Of a stretch of DNA of 64,000 bases, positions 53,337-62,779 are shown one piece after another. Below the pieces are notes generated by a model. The model saw only the letters and a list, made by a program, of their open reading frames with translations, ran no database searches and had not been told where the DNA came from. The translations under genes were made by a program, and so were the position numbers. The DNA is from Natronorubrum sulfidifaciens JCM 14089 (lineage in GTDB: Archaea; Halobacteriota; Halobacteria; Halobacteriales; Natrialbaceae): assembly GCF_000337735.1 (NCBI RefSeq), contig NZ_AOHX01000037.1, positions 1-64,000 on the forward strand, written 5' to 3'. Position 1 is the first letter of the stretch. Each line of letters starts with the position of its first letter.

Positions 53337-53897
53337 ATGGATACACTTGGCAAAATCGCGGTAGTGTTTATTATTTTGGGAGCCGTGCTTCTCGCCGGGC
53401 CAGTATACGGATTCACGTCGATAGCATCTGAACGAGGAGTGCAAGTGAGTACTGCCGAGGGAACAAGTGCGTACCTTGGAATGGAATCTACGGATAATAG
53501 TGTCAACGGCGTAGATGGAACTGCAGTCGCGATTCTACACAATAATCTTGAGTCGGATATGACTTTCACTGACATCAGTATTGATATCACCGGAGACAAT
53601 AATCTACTTGACGAGTCCAATACCCCCACCGAGATTGGAGCGGGAAATAACAAGACAGTTGATGTTGTATGTGAAGAAACAGTGGGTGGGCCACCAGATG
53701 GTGCCAGTGGGGTGGCAAATATCCACATCACTGTTGAACAGGCAGACGCTAACGGAGTAACAATTACAGATGCTTCTCTTAAGTTCGACTCTGGTTACGA
53801 CTGTCACCAAAGTGCTGATGACGAAAACCAAGACGAAAGTGGGGAGGAATGTGATGGCCCACCATGGGGACAAGGTGGGAAGCCGGATAACTGCTAA
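53337..53897 (+). CDS. exported DUF1102-like protein, AT-rich gene
   Basis: This protein of 186 residues is a paralogue of the solenoid protein's N-terminus. Its signal anchor MDTLGKIAVVFIILGAVLLA is followed by GFTSIASERGVQVSTAEGTS, then AYLGME. The rest is a beta-rich Asn/Asp domain with a Cys-containing tail (GYDCHQ, and CDGPPWGQGGKPDNC at the end). It starts three bases after the wHTH gene and is co-transcribed with it. The gene is clearly AT-richer than its neighbours, which suggests exchange or rapid change. Confidence 0.75.
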   Translation: MDTLGKIAVVFIILGAVLLAGPVYGFTSIASERGVQVSTAEGTSAYLGMESTDNSVNGVDGTAVAILHNNLESDMTFTDISIDITGDNNLLDESNTPTEIGAGNNKTVDVVCEETVGGPPDGASGVANIHITVEQADANGVTITDASLKFDSGYDCHQSADDENQDESGEECDGPPWGQGGKPDNC

Positions 53898-53919
53898 AAT
53901 TTCAAAAACACATAGCGAT

Positions 53920-53935
53920 CATCCCTACAGGGATG
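53920..53935 (+). terminator. short hairpin after the DUF1102-like gene
   Basis: CATCCCT/AGGGATG form a tight inverted repeat 22 bases after the stop, followed by CCAC/GTGG. There is no long T run, so this is tentative. Confidence 0.4.
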
Positions 53936-54032
53936 ACACCACGAATGTGGTTTGTCAACAGAACCTGTTTTGGACTCAAATGCTGTCGATCAATGCGAAC
54001 GCCTTTTTAGGCCCGAACGCGGACATCGAGCC

Positions 54033-54356
54033 ATGTCGACCGAATCGATCAGCGACCGACGCGAGCATATCCGCTCGATCAGCGTGACGGCGCTGTCCGC
54101 GCTGCTCGGCGTCGCCGCGGCCTTCGCCTCGATGTCCATTACGGGCGATCTCAGCCCGGCGGACGCTGCAGGGGATACACGAGCGCTCATGCTCGTGGCC
54201 GGGGCGATCCTCGCGCAGTTTATCCTCTATGACTTCACCGGCATCTACGGTGAAGACGAGTTCGGCATCAAACACTACCTGTTCATCACGTTCATGACGT
54301 TCTCGCTGTGGTTCGTGACGTGGGGAATCTTGCTCACCACGGGGGTAACAGTATAG
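54033..54356 (+). CDS. EMC6-like membrane protein
   Basis: This protein of 107 residues has three hydrophobic helices (about 15-35, 47-65 and 80-105). SISVTALSALLGVAAAFASM and YGEDEFGIKHYLFITFMTFS fit the archaeal EMC6-like family. EMC6 is a subunit of the eukaryotic ER membrane-protein insertase. The ATG at 54033 has CCTTTTTAG about 28 bases upstream; the longer frame is rejected. The ABCE1 gene starts one base after its stop. Confidence 0.82.
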   Translation: MSTESISDRREHIRSISVTALSALLGVAAAFASMSITGDLSPADAAGDTRALMLVAGAILAQFILYDFTGIYGEDEFGIKHYLFITFMTFSLWFVTWGILLTTGVTV

Positions 54357-54357
54357 A

Positions 54358-56172
54358 ATGGCAGACGACAGTATCGCCGTGGTCGACTTGGATCGCTGTC
54401 AGCCCGACCGCTGTAGCTACGAGTGTAAGAACTACTGCCCGCCGAACCGGACCGGCAAGGAGTGTATTACGCTCCGCGGCGAGGAGACCACTGAGGGCCA
54501 ACCCGAGCAGATCCACATCTCCGAGGAGATCTGTCTCGGCGAGACCTGCGGGATCTGCGTCGAGAAGTGTCCGTTCGATGCGATCGAGATCATCAACCTC
54601 CCGAAGGAGTTGCAGGACGATCCAGCCCACCGCTACGGCGAGAACGCGTTCTCACTGTACGGACTCCCCGCGCCACAGGACGGGCAGGTCACGGGGATTC
54701 TCGGGCCAAACGGGATCGGGAAGACGACCGCCGTTCGCATTCTCGCGGGCGAACTCGAGCCCAATCTGGGCCGCCACGACGAGTCACCCGGCTGGGACGA
54801 AGTGCTCGAAGCCTATCGGGGGACGGAACTGCAAGACTACATCGCGGACGTTCGGGACGGCGAAGTGACCGTCGCCCGAAAGCCACAGTACGTCGATCAG
54901 ATTCCGAACAGCTTCGACGGCAACACCCGCGAGTTGCTCGAGCGCACGAACGAGCGTGACGCTTTGGAGTACCTCGTCGAGCGCCTCGAGATCGGCCCCG
55001 TCATGGACCAGGCGATCGACGACCTCTCGGGCGGTGAACTCCAGCGGGTCGCCCTCGCGGCGACGCTGGCTCGAGACACGGACTTCTACTTCTTAGACGA
55101 GATCACGCCGTATCTCGACATGAGCCAGCGGGTCACGGCCGCACGACTGATCCGCGAACTCGCGGAGGAAGAACAGAAGTCGATGCTCGTCGTCGAACAC
55201 GACCTCGCGATCCTCGATCTGCTCGCGGACACGCTCCACGTCGCCTACGGTGAGCCGGGAGCCTACGGTGTCATCACGTCGCCGAAATCGGTCCGAAACG
55301 GGATCAACGAGTATCTCTCGGGCTATCTCGACAACGAGAATATGCGGATTCGACCGAACCCGATCGAGTTCGAAGAACACGCACCCCGAAGCGAATCCCG
55401 CGGCGATACGCTCGTCGAGTACCCCGATCTCACCAAGAGCTACGGCGACGGCGAGTTCACCCTCGAGGTCGAAAGCGGCGAGATCCGCCAGAACGAAGTG
55501 CTCGGCATCGTCGGCCCGAACGGAATCGGGAAATCGACGTTCGCGAAGCTGTTGACTGGCAACCTCGAGTCGGATGCCGGCGACACGGACCTGAATCTGG
55601 ACATCTCCTACAAGCCCCAGTACGTCACCATCGACCAGCCGATGCGGGTCGACGCCTTCCTCTCGTCGATCACCGACCAGTTCGGCTCATCGTACTGGAA
55701 CACAGAAATCGCCCAGCCGCTCCAACTCGAGCGGATCATGGAGCAGAACCTCTCTGATCTCTCCGGTGGTGAACGCCAGCGGGTCGCCATTGCGGCCTGT
55801 CTCTCCGACTCCGCCGACCTCTACTTGCTCGACGAGCCGTCCGCCCACCTCGACGTCGAACAGCGTGTACAGGCGACGAGCGCGATTCGGCGGTACGCCG
55901 AACAGCAGGACGCGACCGTGATGGTCATCGACCACGACATCTACACGATCGACCTGCTCGCCGACCGGCTGATGGTCTTCGACGGCGAACCGGCCGTGTC
56001 CGGTCGTGCTGGCCAGCCACAGGCGATGCGTGACGGAATGAACGAGTTCCTGGCAAACCTCGACGTGACGTTCCGCCGGGACGAACGAACCTCGCGCCCG
56101 CGGATCAACAAACCCGACTCGCAGCTGGACCGCCAGCAAAAAAGCGAAGGCGAGTACTACTACGCACCCTGA
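54358..56172 (+). CDS. rli1: ABCE1 / RLI ribosome recycling ATPase
   Basis: The protein has 604 residues. The N-terminal domain binds two 4Fe-4S clusters: Cys at 14, 19, 23 and 27, plus a CGICVEKCPF motif. Two ABC domains follow, with Walker A GPNGIGKTT and GPNGIGKST, signatures LSGGELQR and LSGGERQR, and Walker B FYFLDEIT and LYLLDEPS. The hinge between them is intact. It splits 70S ribosomes after termination. It is co-transcribed with the EMC6-like gene. Confidence 0.97.
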   Translation: MADDSIAVVDLDRCQPDRCSYECKNYCPPNRTGKECITLRGEETTEGQPEQIHISEEICLGETCGICVEKCPFDAIEIINLPKELQDDPAHRYGENAFSLYGLPAPQDGQVTGILGPNGIGKTTAVRILAGELEPNLGRHDESPGWDEVLEAYRGTELQDYIADVRDGEVTVARKPQYVDQIPNSFDGNTRELLERTNERDALEYLVERLEIGPVMDQAIDDLSGGELQRVALAATLARDTDFYFLDEITPYLDMSQRVTAARLIRELAEEEQKSMLVVEHDLAILDLLADTLHVAYGEPGAYGVITSPKSVRNGINEYLSGYLDNENMRIRPNPIEFEEHAPRSESRGDTLVEYPDLTKSYGDGEFTLEVESGEIRQNEVLGIVGPNGIGKSTFAKLLTGNLESDAGDTDLNLDISYKPQYVTIDQPMRVDAFLSSITDQFGSSYWNTEIAQPLQLERIMEQNLSDLSGGERQRVAIAACLSDSADLYLLDEPSAHLDVEQRVQATSAIRRYAEQQDATVMVIDHDIYTIDLLADRLMVFDGEPAVSGRAGQPQAMRDGMNEFLANLDVTFRRDERTSRPRINKPDSQLDRQQKSEGEYYYAP

Positions 56173-56237
56173 TCGAACGGTCGATTCGGAATTCAACGGC
56201 GAATGCGCGTTAGCTGATCGGTTTCTGCAATCTCAAA

Positions 56238-57023
56238 CTACGACTCATCGAGGAGGATCGCGAGTCCGAACCACGCGAGCACGAGCCCCGGCAGCGCATA
56301 CCCGAGCACGGCACTCGAGACGACGAGCCCACCCGTCGCCCCGAAGACGGCACCCGCCGCGGCGACGAGGCTGCCGAGGACGATCAGTCCGGCGGCGACG
56401 ACGCGCGTCGCAGCCGCTGTGGTGTCGTCGTCCCCAGTCGAGGGACGCTCGAGCGGGTCGACCAGCCGCCACTCGGGGGAGTGGGGTTCCTCGAGTCGGT
56501 ACCGATCGCCCATCAGCGAGGCGACGACGGCGTCGCCGGCGCGTCGAGTCAGCGGTGTCCACCACGCATCCTCGCCGGCCCGTGTATCACGGTCTATCCG
56601 GGCCAGATAGATCGACTCCCCGACGAGATGGCCGATCGATGCGGCGTCGTAGCCGACGTCCTCGACGATTCGTGCGAGGAGATACTGCTCGGACCAAGGG
56701 ATCGGCTTCTCGAGCGTGAAGACGGCGACCTCGTCGTGGGGCAGGGTGACCTCGAGTCGGACCGTTCGGTCGTCCACCGATTCGAGGCCCGTCACGCGTC
56801 CCTCGACGTAGCCGTCCGGCGTCGTCAGCAGGTCGATTCGACCGAGTTCGTCCTCGAGGGCTCGCTCGGGAGCAGTGGCGTCGACCGCGTCCGACGGAGG
56901 TGGTCGCTCATCAGTACGGGCCGATCGGTCCGCCGTCGGCGACCGTGTCTCGCGTTCGATTTCGATCTCGATTTCGTCGTCGTCGGTCGAGTCGGTCACT
57001 GGCTCCACCTCCAGCATCGACAT
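56238..57023 (-). CDS. conserved haloarchaeal protein with two C-terminal membrane helices
   Basis: The protein has 261 residues. The first 65 residues are acidic and disordered, and residues about 70-185 form a beta-rich soluble domain (GRVTGLESVDDRTVRLEVTL, EQYLLARIVEDVG). Two hydrophobic helices close to the C-terminus follow. The ATG at 57023 replaces a TTG five codons upstream. The family is unknown to me. Confidence 0.65.
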   Translation of the reverse strand: MSMLEVEPVTDSTDDDEIEIEIERETRSPTADRSARTDERPPPSDAVDATAPERALEDELGRIDLLTTPDGYVEGRVTGLESVDDRTVRLEVTLPHDEVAVFTLEKPIPWSEQYLLARIVEDVGYDAASIGHLVGESIYLARIDRDTRAGEDAWWTPLTRRAGDAVVASLMGDRYRLEEPHSPEWRLVDPLERPSTGDDDTTAAATRVVAAGLIVLGSLVAAAGAVFGATGGLVVSSAVLGYALPGLVLAWFGLAILLDES

Positions 57024-57338
57024 CGCCGACGGCGACAAGCATCGTGACTGGTCGAGGGTCGCGCGTCGGTCGACAAGGACTGGGTGTGCGGTGACACGGT
57101 GATTCGGATAACCGTGTTAGACGGTCGAGAAATAAATCGTTGTTCCGCGATCGGTCGAACCGGCGACCGCGTCGTGACACGTCGACCGCGCTCGAGCGCA
57201 CAGCGGGGTCCACTCACCACGAAACGGGACTGGTCGCGAGTCGGTCATCGTCGTCAGGTCCCGTGTCGAACAGGCAGGCGGCTAGCCGTTGCCCACACTG
57301 CAGGGGACACCGAGACGGTTCGAGAACGCCCCCGAGTG
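57024..57338. other. intergenic, no gene seen
   Basis: This gap lies between two minus-strand genes. No promoter-quality TATA box or hairpin stands out, and the open frames are antisense-type without protein character. Confidence 0.45.
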
Positions 57339-57860
57339 TTAGCTAATCAGTCGTTGACAGCTTCCACAGAGGTTCTCCTCTTTGATGTCGACTTCGCGGA
57401 CGGTCGGCGAGAAGTTCATGACACAGCGGTTGTTGTCGCAGTGTTCGAGGCCGTAGGTGTGGCCGATCTCGTGGACGATCTCCTTGCGGACGCGGTCCTC
57501 GAAGATGTCGGCCGCGCTCTGGTTCGAGAAGCCGCCGTCGCTCGAGGTCTGGAGTCGGTAGGTCGAGACGACGCTGCCGCTGCCATCGAGATAGGCCAGT
57601 CCGAAGACGTAGTTTCGGCGACGGTAGAAGAGGTCGTGTGGCGTGATCGCGATGTTTTTATCACCACGACCGACACGTTCGGCGAGTTGAATGAACGTCT
57701 CGGCGGTGTACTGGTTCCGGTCGGCGTCGTAGGCACCGTTCGGAACCGACTGGGCGTCATGGATCGTGACGTCGCAGTCGTAGACCGATCGCAACGCGGC
57801 GGAGGCCGACCGCTTGACGTTCGCGGAGACGTTGCCGACCGGCACGATATCGACGAGCAT
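57339..57860 (-). CDS. amzA: archaemetzincin
   Basis: This zinc metalloprotease has 173 residues. The signature HEIGHTYGLEHC supplies three His ligands and a Cys, and DNNRCVMNF and CGSC complete the second, cysteine-bound zinc site. The region before it (RRNYVFGLAYLDGSGSVVS) is typical. The ATG at 57860 has GTTTATGCC at about 57883-57891, 27 bases upstream. Substrates in archaea are not known. Confidence 0.94.
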   Translation of the reverse strand: MLVDIVPVGNVSANVKRSASAALRSVYDCDVTIHDAQSVPNGAYDADRNQYTAETFIQLAERVGRGDKNIAITPHDLFYRRRNYVFGLAYLDGSGSVVSTYRLQTSSDGGFSNQSAADIFEDRVRKEIVHEIGHTYGLEHCDNNRCVMNFSPTVREVDIKEENLCGSCQRLIS

Positions 57861-57899
57861 GGCAACTGCTATGGCCGCGGGTGGCATAAACGTCCCGCC

Positions 57900-58304
57900 G
57901 TGGCCCACTCTCGCCGGAACGTGACGACGTTGCTCGATGCCCTGACAGCTTACGACCGCGTCGTGGAGGTCGGAATCGGTCGTCGAACCGACGTGGCGGC
58001 GGCGCTCGCCGAACGCGGCGTCTCCGTTACCGCAACCGACGTTCACGACCGCGATGTGCCTGACGGCGTTCGATTCGCTCGCGACGATATCGTTGCTCCC
58101 GAGCCGTCGGTCTACGCCGACGCGGACGCGATCTACGCGCGCAATCTGCCGCCCGAACTCCACCGCCCGACACTCGAGGTCGCCCGCGCGGTCGATGCCG
58201 AGTTCCTGTTTACGACGTTGGGTGGCGACCAGCCCACGATTCCTGTCGAACGCCGGACCATCGAGACGGGGACGCTGTACGTGGCTCGAGCGATGGACTC
58301 ATAG
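57900..58304 (+). CDS. UPF0146 family protein
   Basis: This small Rossmann-like protein of 134 residues has DRVVEVGIGRRTDVAAALAE as the SAM-binding-like loop. VTATDVHDRDVPDGVRFARD and YARNLPPELHRPTLEVAR are family segments. It resembles a minimal methyltransferase fold of unproven activity. The start is GTG at 57900, 39 bases from the divergent amzA start; its own promoter must overlap that of amzA. Confidence 0.83.
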   Translation: MAHSRRNVTTLLDALTAYDRVVEVGIGRRTDVAAALAERGVSVTATDVHDRDVPDGVRFARDDIVAPEPSVYADADAIYARNLPPELHRPTLEVARAVDAEFLFTTLGGDQPTIPVERRTIETGTLYVARAMDS

Positions 58305-58388
58305 CTCGTCCCAGCAGGCACACGACGGGGCGCTGTTCGTTTCCAAGAGGTAACGGTATTAGGAACAGTCACCATAGCTGTATCATCG

Positions 58389-59048
58389 ATGCCCGCTGAC
58401 ACCGCCCTCGTCATCGTCGCGCTCGCGCTCGCGCTTGCCGTGCTCGCGCTCGCGGTGATCGGGATCGGGTCGCTGTGCTGGCTCGCCCTTCAACTCCTCG
58501 TGCTCCCGGGCGTTGTCGTCCACGAGTTCGCCCACAAGCAGGCCTGCGACCTCGTCGGTGTCCCCGTCCTCGAGGTCGCGTACTTCAGATTCGGCGATCC
58601 GTCGGGCTACGTGCGTCATGCCCAGCCGGATCGGTACCGCAAGTCGTTCGTGATCAGTGTTGCGCCGTTTCTGGTCAACACGGTCGTTTCACTGGCGGCG
58701 TTTCTCGGTGTCGCCATCCTCGTGACCACCGTCGTCGAGAGTCCGCTCTCACTCGAGTCGCTCGCCGACTTTCGGACGGCCTCGAGCGAGTGGGTCGTCC
58801 TCACAGCCGTGCTGGGCTGGCTGGGCGTTGCCGTCGGGATGCAGGCGTTTCCGAGCACTGGCGATGCGAACACGCTCTGGGTTCGGTCGCGGGCAGAGTG
58901 GCGGCGCTCGCCGGTCGTGTTGCTCGGTGTTCCCGTCGTCTTCGTGATCTACGTCGTCAATCTGCTGTCGTGGCTGTGGGCCGATGTGGTGTACGCGCTG
59001 GCACTCGGTTTGCTCGCGTTCTATGCGGTCGGTGTGGTGGCCCTCTGA
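58389..59048 (+). CDS. membrane metalloprotease-like protein (HEFAH)
   Basis: This integral membrane protein has 219 residues and about five helices. Helix 1 is followed by VVVHEFAHKQACDL, an HExxH zinc site in a membrane segment, and YFRFGDPSGYVRH could supply the third ligand. The layout resembles M50 or DUF3267 proteases. It may cleave membrane-embedded substrates; none is indicated by the neighbours. Confidence 0.8.
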   Translation: MPADTALVIVALALALAVLALAVIGIGSLCWLALQLLVLPGVVVHEFAHKQACDLVGVPVLEVAYFRFGDPSGYVRHAQPDRYRKSFVISVAPFLVNTVVSLAAFLGVAILVTTVVESPLSLESLADFRTASSEWVVLTAVLGWLGVAVGMQAFPSTGDANTLWVRSRAEWRRSPVVLLGVPVVFVIYVVNLLSWLWADVVYALALGLLAFYAVGVVAL

Positions 59049-59180
59049 GATCTGACTCCTGTCCGTAGATCGTCTACGTTCGAACCCAACTCGTCGCAAG
59101 CGGACGGGCGGTCTCGAGTGCGGCCGCTGCTCGCTTCGCGATTCGTCGCCCTTTATTCCCAGCGGTTCGTTAGCTCGCGT

Positions 59181-60059
59181 ATGACCATCCGTGCCGATGC
59201 CGTCGTCCTCGATATCGACGGCGTGCTCGTCGACGTCGCCGACTCCTATCGCCGCGCAATCGTCGAGTCCATCGACCGCGTCTACGACCGAACGATCCGC
59301 AAAGCCGACATCCAGCTGTTCAAAGACGCCGGTGGCTTCAACAACGACTGGGAGCTGACGTATGCGGCTGCGTTGTACATCCTCGCGACGGCCGAGGGGT
59401 ACGACGAGTCGATCGAGACCTTTACCGACGCCATCGCCGAGAACGGCGGCGGCCTCGAGGCAGCCGAAGCCGCGGTTCGCGACGAACTCGGCGCACGGGC
59501 GACCCAGCGTGTGACCGATCGCCTTGATTGTGAGCGGCTCCGTGACGTCTTCCAGCAGCTGTATCTCGGTGCCGAACTCTATCGCGGCCTCGAGGGCGAC
59601 GAACCCGACATCGAGAGTCGAGGCTTCATCCACGACGAACCCCTGTTGCTCGACGACGAGACGCGCACGGCGTTGCTCGAGGGCTACGACGTCGGCGTCG
59701 TGACCGGCCGGCCGGAGGCCGAAGCCGAGATCGCCCTCGAGCGCGTCGGCCTCGAGGCCGCGATCCCGGTCGACCGTCGGTTCACGATGGACGACTGGGA
59801 GGAGGGCAAGCCACACCCAAAGGCGCTGGTGACACTCGCCGAGCGATTCGACGCTGAGACCGTCGTGTTCGTCGGCGACACCTTAGACGACATCCGAACG
59901 GCTACCAACGCCGACGAGACCGACCCCGACCGCTCTTATTACGGGGTCGGTGTGCTCACCGGCGGGCTCACGGGCGAGGCGGGACGACGGAAGTACGACG
60001 ATGCGAACGCCGCGGCCGTCCTCGAGTCGATCACCGAGTTGCCGGCACTGCTCGAGTAA
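59181..60059 (+). CDS. HAD-superfamily hydrolase (TIGR01548-like)
   Basis: The protein has 292 residues. Motif I is [12 protein letters not shown] with the nucleophile Asp, motif II is GVVTGRPE, motif III Lys is in EGKPHPKAL and motif IV is FVGDTLDDI. The large helical cap insert (about 30-150) is typical. TTTATTCC at 59152-59159 sits about 28 bases before the ATG. It is a phosphatase of unknown small substrate. Confidence 0.86.
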   Translation: MTIRADAVVLDIDGVLVDVADSYRRAIVESIDRVYDRTIRKADIQLFKDAGGFNNDWELTYAAALYILATAEGYDESIETFTDAIAENGGGLEAAEAAVRDELGARATQRVTDRLDCERLRDVFQQLYLGAELYRGLEGDEPDIESRGFIHDEPLLLDDETRTALLEGYDVGVVTGRPEAEAEIALERVGLEAAIPVDRRFTMDDWEEGKPHPKALVTLAERFDAETVVFVGDTLDDIRTATNADETDPDRSYYGVGVLTGGLTGEAGRRKYDDANAAAVLESITELPALLE

Positions 60060-60236
60060 CACCGTCAACGCCCCGGACCACTCGAGTCACGGTCGACACA
60101 GCCGGTCTGTGAGACGGATTGCTGTCCCGATGCCGGGATATGGGGTCGCCGGAACTGACGGACGGCGATCCGTCTCGGCCGTCGACGGCTGCCCAGCCCT
60201 TTTTGCCGGCTGCTGGTGTAGCTCGCTGCAGTTCCC

Positions 60237-61802
60237 ATGGCCGACCGCTCTGCAAGCAGCGACCTTCCCGGCGAACCGACGTCGATCTGGCTCGCGAGCA
60301 CGCTCGAGGACGGTCGCGGCGACACGGACCGTCGATCACGGACGGCTCCACCCGACACGCGGCTCACGACGAATCGGTCGGTTGACGTCTGCGTCGTCGG
60401 GGCTGGCATCGCCGGGCTCTCGACGGCGCTTGAACTCTCCGATCGGGGGGAGTCGGTCGCCGTCCTCGAACGTGATCGCGTGGCAACGGGGATGACGGGC
60501 AAGTCGACGGCGAAGCTGACCAGCCAACACGGGATGATCTACGACCACCTGCGCCGGGAGTTCGGCCGCCGGCAGGCACGTCAGTACGCGCAGGCACAAG
60601 AGGACGCGATCGACGAGGTCGAACGCCGAATCGACGAGTTGGGGATCGAGTGCGGGTTCGAACGCCAGCCGTCGTATCTCTACGGGAACGAACCCGACGG
60701 GATTCAGCGCGAAACCGATGCTGCACAGGCTGCCGGACTCGAGGCGACATACGTGACCTCGGTGCCGCCGTTCGAACGGGCGCAGGCGGCCGTCAGATTC
60801 GACGAACAGGCGTGGTTTCATCCCCGACGCTATCTGCTCGGAATCGCCGACGAACTCCGACGCAACGAGGACGCGGCCGTCTACGAACACACTCGAGTGA
60901 CGGATATCGAGCCGGGGCGGCCGTGTCGCGTCCACACGCGTGCAGCGACGGTGGTGGCCCGACGGGTCGTCCTCGCGACGGGGTTTCCGTTCCTCGATCG
61001 GGCGGGCTACTTCGCCCGGATGCATCCGACACGCTCTTACGTGCTCGCGCTTCGCCTCGACGGCGTGCCGCCCGAGGGGATGTACTACCGGCCGGGGGAC
61101 ACCTCTCGGTCGGTTCGAACCCATCGCGGCTCCGACGGCACGCTCGTGCTCGTCGGCGGCGAGAGCCACAAGACGGGACAAGGTGGCTCGACCGCAGAAC
61201 GGTATCGTCGCCTCGAGCGCTGGGCACGCGACCGGTTTCCCGTCGACACGATCGCCTACCGATGGTCGAATCAGGATTACGAACCGGCCGACAAGGTGCC
61301 GTTCGTCGGCCGTGCCGGCCCGGGCACCGAGAACGTCTTCGTCGCCACCGGCTTTCGCGGCTGGGGGATGACAAACGGTGTCGCCGCTGGCCGCCTCCTC
61401 GCTGACCTCATCACGGACATGGACCCGCCCGAACGCGACCTGTTCTCTCCGTTGCGAGTTACGCCGAAACCCTCACTCGACACGACCCTGACTGAGAACG
61501 CCGACGCCGCGAGTCAGTTCGCGACCGACTGGGCGCGAACCCTCTTGACGCCCGCTTCCGGGCCGCTCGAGCCCGGTGAGGGACGGGTCGTCCGCCGCGG
61601 CGGGAAGCCAATCGCCTGTGCCCGCGACGCCGATGGTGTCCTCCACACCGCGTCGGCGGTCTGTCCCCATCTCTCCTGTCTCGTCACGTGGAACGACGCC
61701 GAACAGAGCTGGGACTGTCCCTGCCATGGCTCACGCTTTGACCTCGACGGCACGGTGCTCGAGGGACCAGCGACGGAGGACTTGCCGACGCGACGGCCGT
61801 AG
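60237..61802 (+). CDS. FAD-dependent oxidoreductase with C-terminal Rieske domain
   Basis: The protein has 521 residues. The DAO-type FAD domain has VCVVGAGIAGLSTALELSDR near 50-70 and ATGFRGWGMTNGVAAGRLLA near 375. The C-terminal Rieske 2Fe-2S domain (about 430-515) has ligands in VCPHLSCLV and WDCPCHGSRFDLDG. The N-terminal 40 residues are hydrophilic. Such fusions oxidise an amine or similar substrate with electron transfer to the Rieske centre; the substrate is unknown. Confidence 0.9.
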   Translation: MADRSASSDLPGEPTSIWLASTLEDGRGDTDRRSRTAPPDTRLTTNRSVDVCVVGAGIAGLSTALELSDRGESVAVLERDRVATGMTGKSTAKLTSQHGMIYDHLRREFGRRQARQYAQAQEDAIDEVERRIDELGIECGFERQPSYLYGNEPDGIQRETDAAQAAGLEATYVTSVPPFERAQAAVRFDEQAWFHPRRYLLGIADELRRNEDAAVYEHTRVTDIEPGRPCRVHTRAATVVARRVVLATGFPFLDRAGYFARMHPTRSYVLALRLDGVPPEGMYYRPGDTSRSVRTHRGSDGTLVLVGGESHKTGQGGSTAERYRRLERWARDRFPVDTIAYRWSNQDYEPADKVPFVGRAGPGTENVFVATGFRGWGMTNGVAAGRLLADLITDMDPPERDLFSPLRVTPKPSLDTTLTENADAASQFATDWARTLLTPASGPLEPGEGRVVRRGGKPIACARDADGVLHTASAVCPHLSCLVTWNDAEQSWDCPCHGSRFDLDGTVLEGPATEDLPTRRP

Positions 61803-61831
61803 TTCGAGTCGCACCCGGACTCCGAGTGAGT

Positions 61832-62665
61832 TCAGTCCCCACTCGAGACCGCACCCAATCCCGGATAGTCGGCGATGATCCCGTCGACACCTGCGGCCGC
61901 CAGCTGCTCGAACTGGTGCCAGTTGGTGACCGTCCAGACGTTGACCGCCCGCCCCTCGTCGTGGGCGACCTCGAGGACGTCGATGTCGGGCTCCGCGTCG
62001 GAGAACCCGGCGTACGACGTCGTTGCCAGTCCCGTCCCAGCGATCGCGTTTCGCGGTGGGTGGATCGCCTCACAGTCGTAGCGGCGAGCGATCTCGAGGC
62101 CCGCCTCGAGGTCGTTCCAGACGAGCGTTGCGGCCGCGTATGCGGGTGCGACAGCACGGAGGGCTGCGAGTGCGCCCTCACAGAACGACGAGAAGAGGAG
62201 TTCGCCGTCGAAGCTCGCACACGCGTCGACGACGCGCTCGACGAACGGCAGCCAGACCGCACGCCGGTCGTCGCGGTCAGCCTCGGGAAGCGATTCGCCG
62301 ACCCGCAACTCGCTCGTTCCGGGGGTTTTCAACTCGATGTTGACACCGACCGTCTCGGGAATCGCCTCGAGGAACTCGGTGAGTGTCGGGATCGGTTCCG
62401 CGGTGTCGAGCACTCGAGCCGTCCGAAGGTCCTCGAGGCTCGTCTCCCGGACAAGACCCGACGCGTCGGTCAGGGGGCGGCCGTTGCGACGGCCCTCGAG
62501 GCGCTCGTCGTGGATCACGACGGGTGTACCACAGGCAGCCGGCTGAACGTCGATCTCGAGCATCGCCGTCTCGTCGACCGCGGCGGCGTTGACGGCCGCG
62601 GCGACGGTGTTTTCGGGGGCGACGCCGGCGTAGCCGCGGTGGGCGATCACGATGGGTGAAACCAT
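61832..62665 (-). CDS. glycerophosphodiester phosphodiesterase
   Basis: This TIM-barrel GDPD has 277 residues. IVIAHRGYAGVAPENTVAAA carries the two catalytic His/Glu residues, with EIDVQPAA, VVIHDERLEG and VGVNIELKTPG as metal and catalytic strands. The C-terminal VNVWTVTNWHQFEQL, then GVDGIIADYPG, closes the barrel. It cleaves deacylated phospholipid head groups to glycerol phosphate. Archaeal ether-lipid products may be the natural substrates. Confidence 0.92.
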   Translation of the reverse strand: MVSPIVIAHRGYAGVAPENTVAAAVNAAAVDETAMLEIDVQPAACGTPVVIHDERLEGRRNGRPLTDASGLVRETSLEDLRTARVLDTAEPIPTLTEFLEAIPETVGVNIELKTPGTSELRVGESLPEADRDDRRAVWLPFVERVVDACASFDGELLFSSFCEGALAALRAVAPAYAAATLVWNDLEAGLEIARRYDCEAIHPPRNAIAGTGLATTSYAGFSDAEPDIDVLEVAHDEGRAVNVWTVTNWHQFEQLAAAGVDGIIADYPGLGAVSSGD

Positions 62666-62779
62666 TGTCGAGTGAGATAGTTACAAACAGCCGGCTGTAA
62701 CTGTTCCCCCGACCGTTCGGCCGCGTACACGGCAGCGTCCGTGACCCACGTTTAAGTGTCAGCACAGTGTATGATCCCC

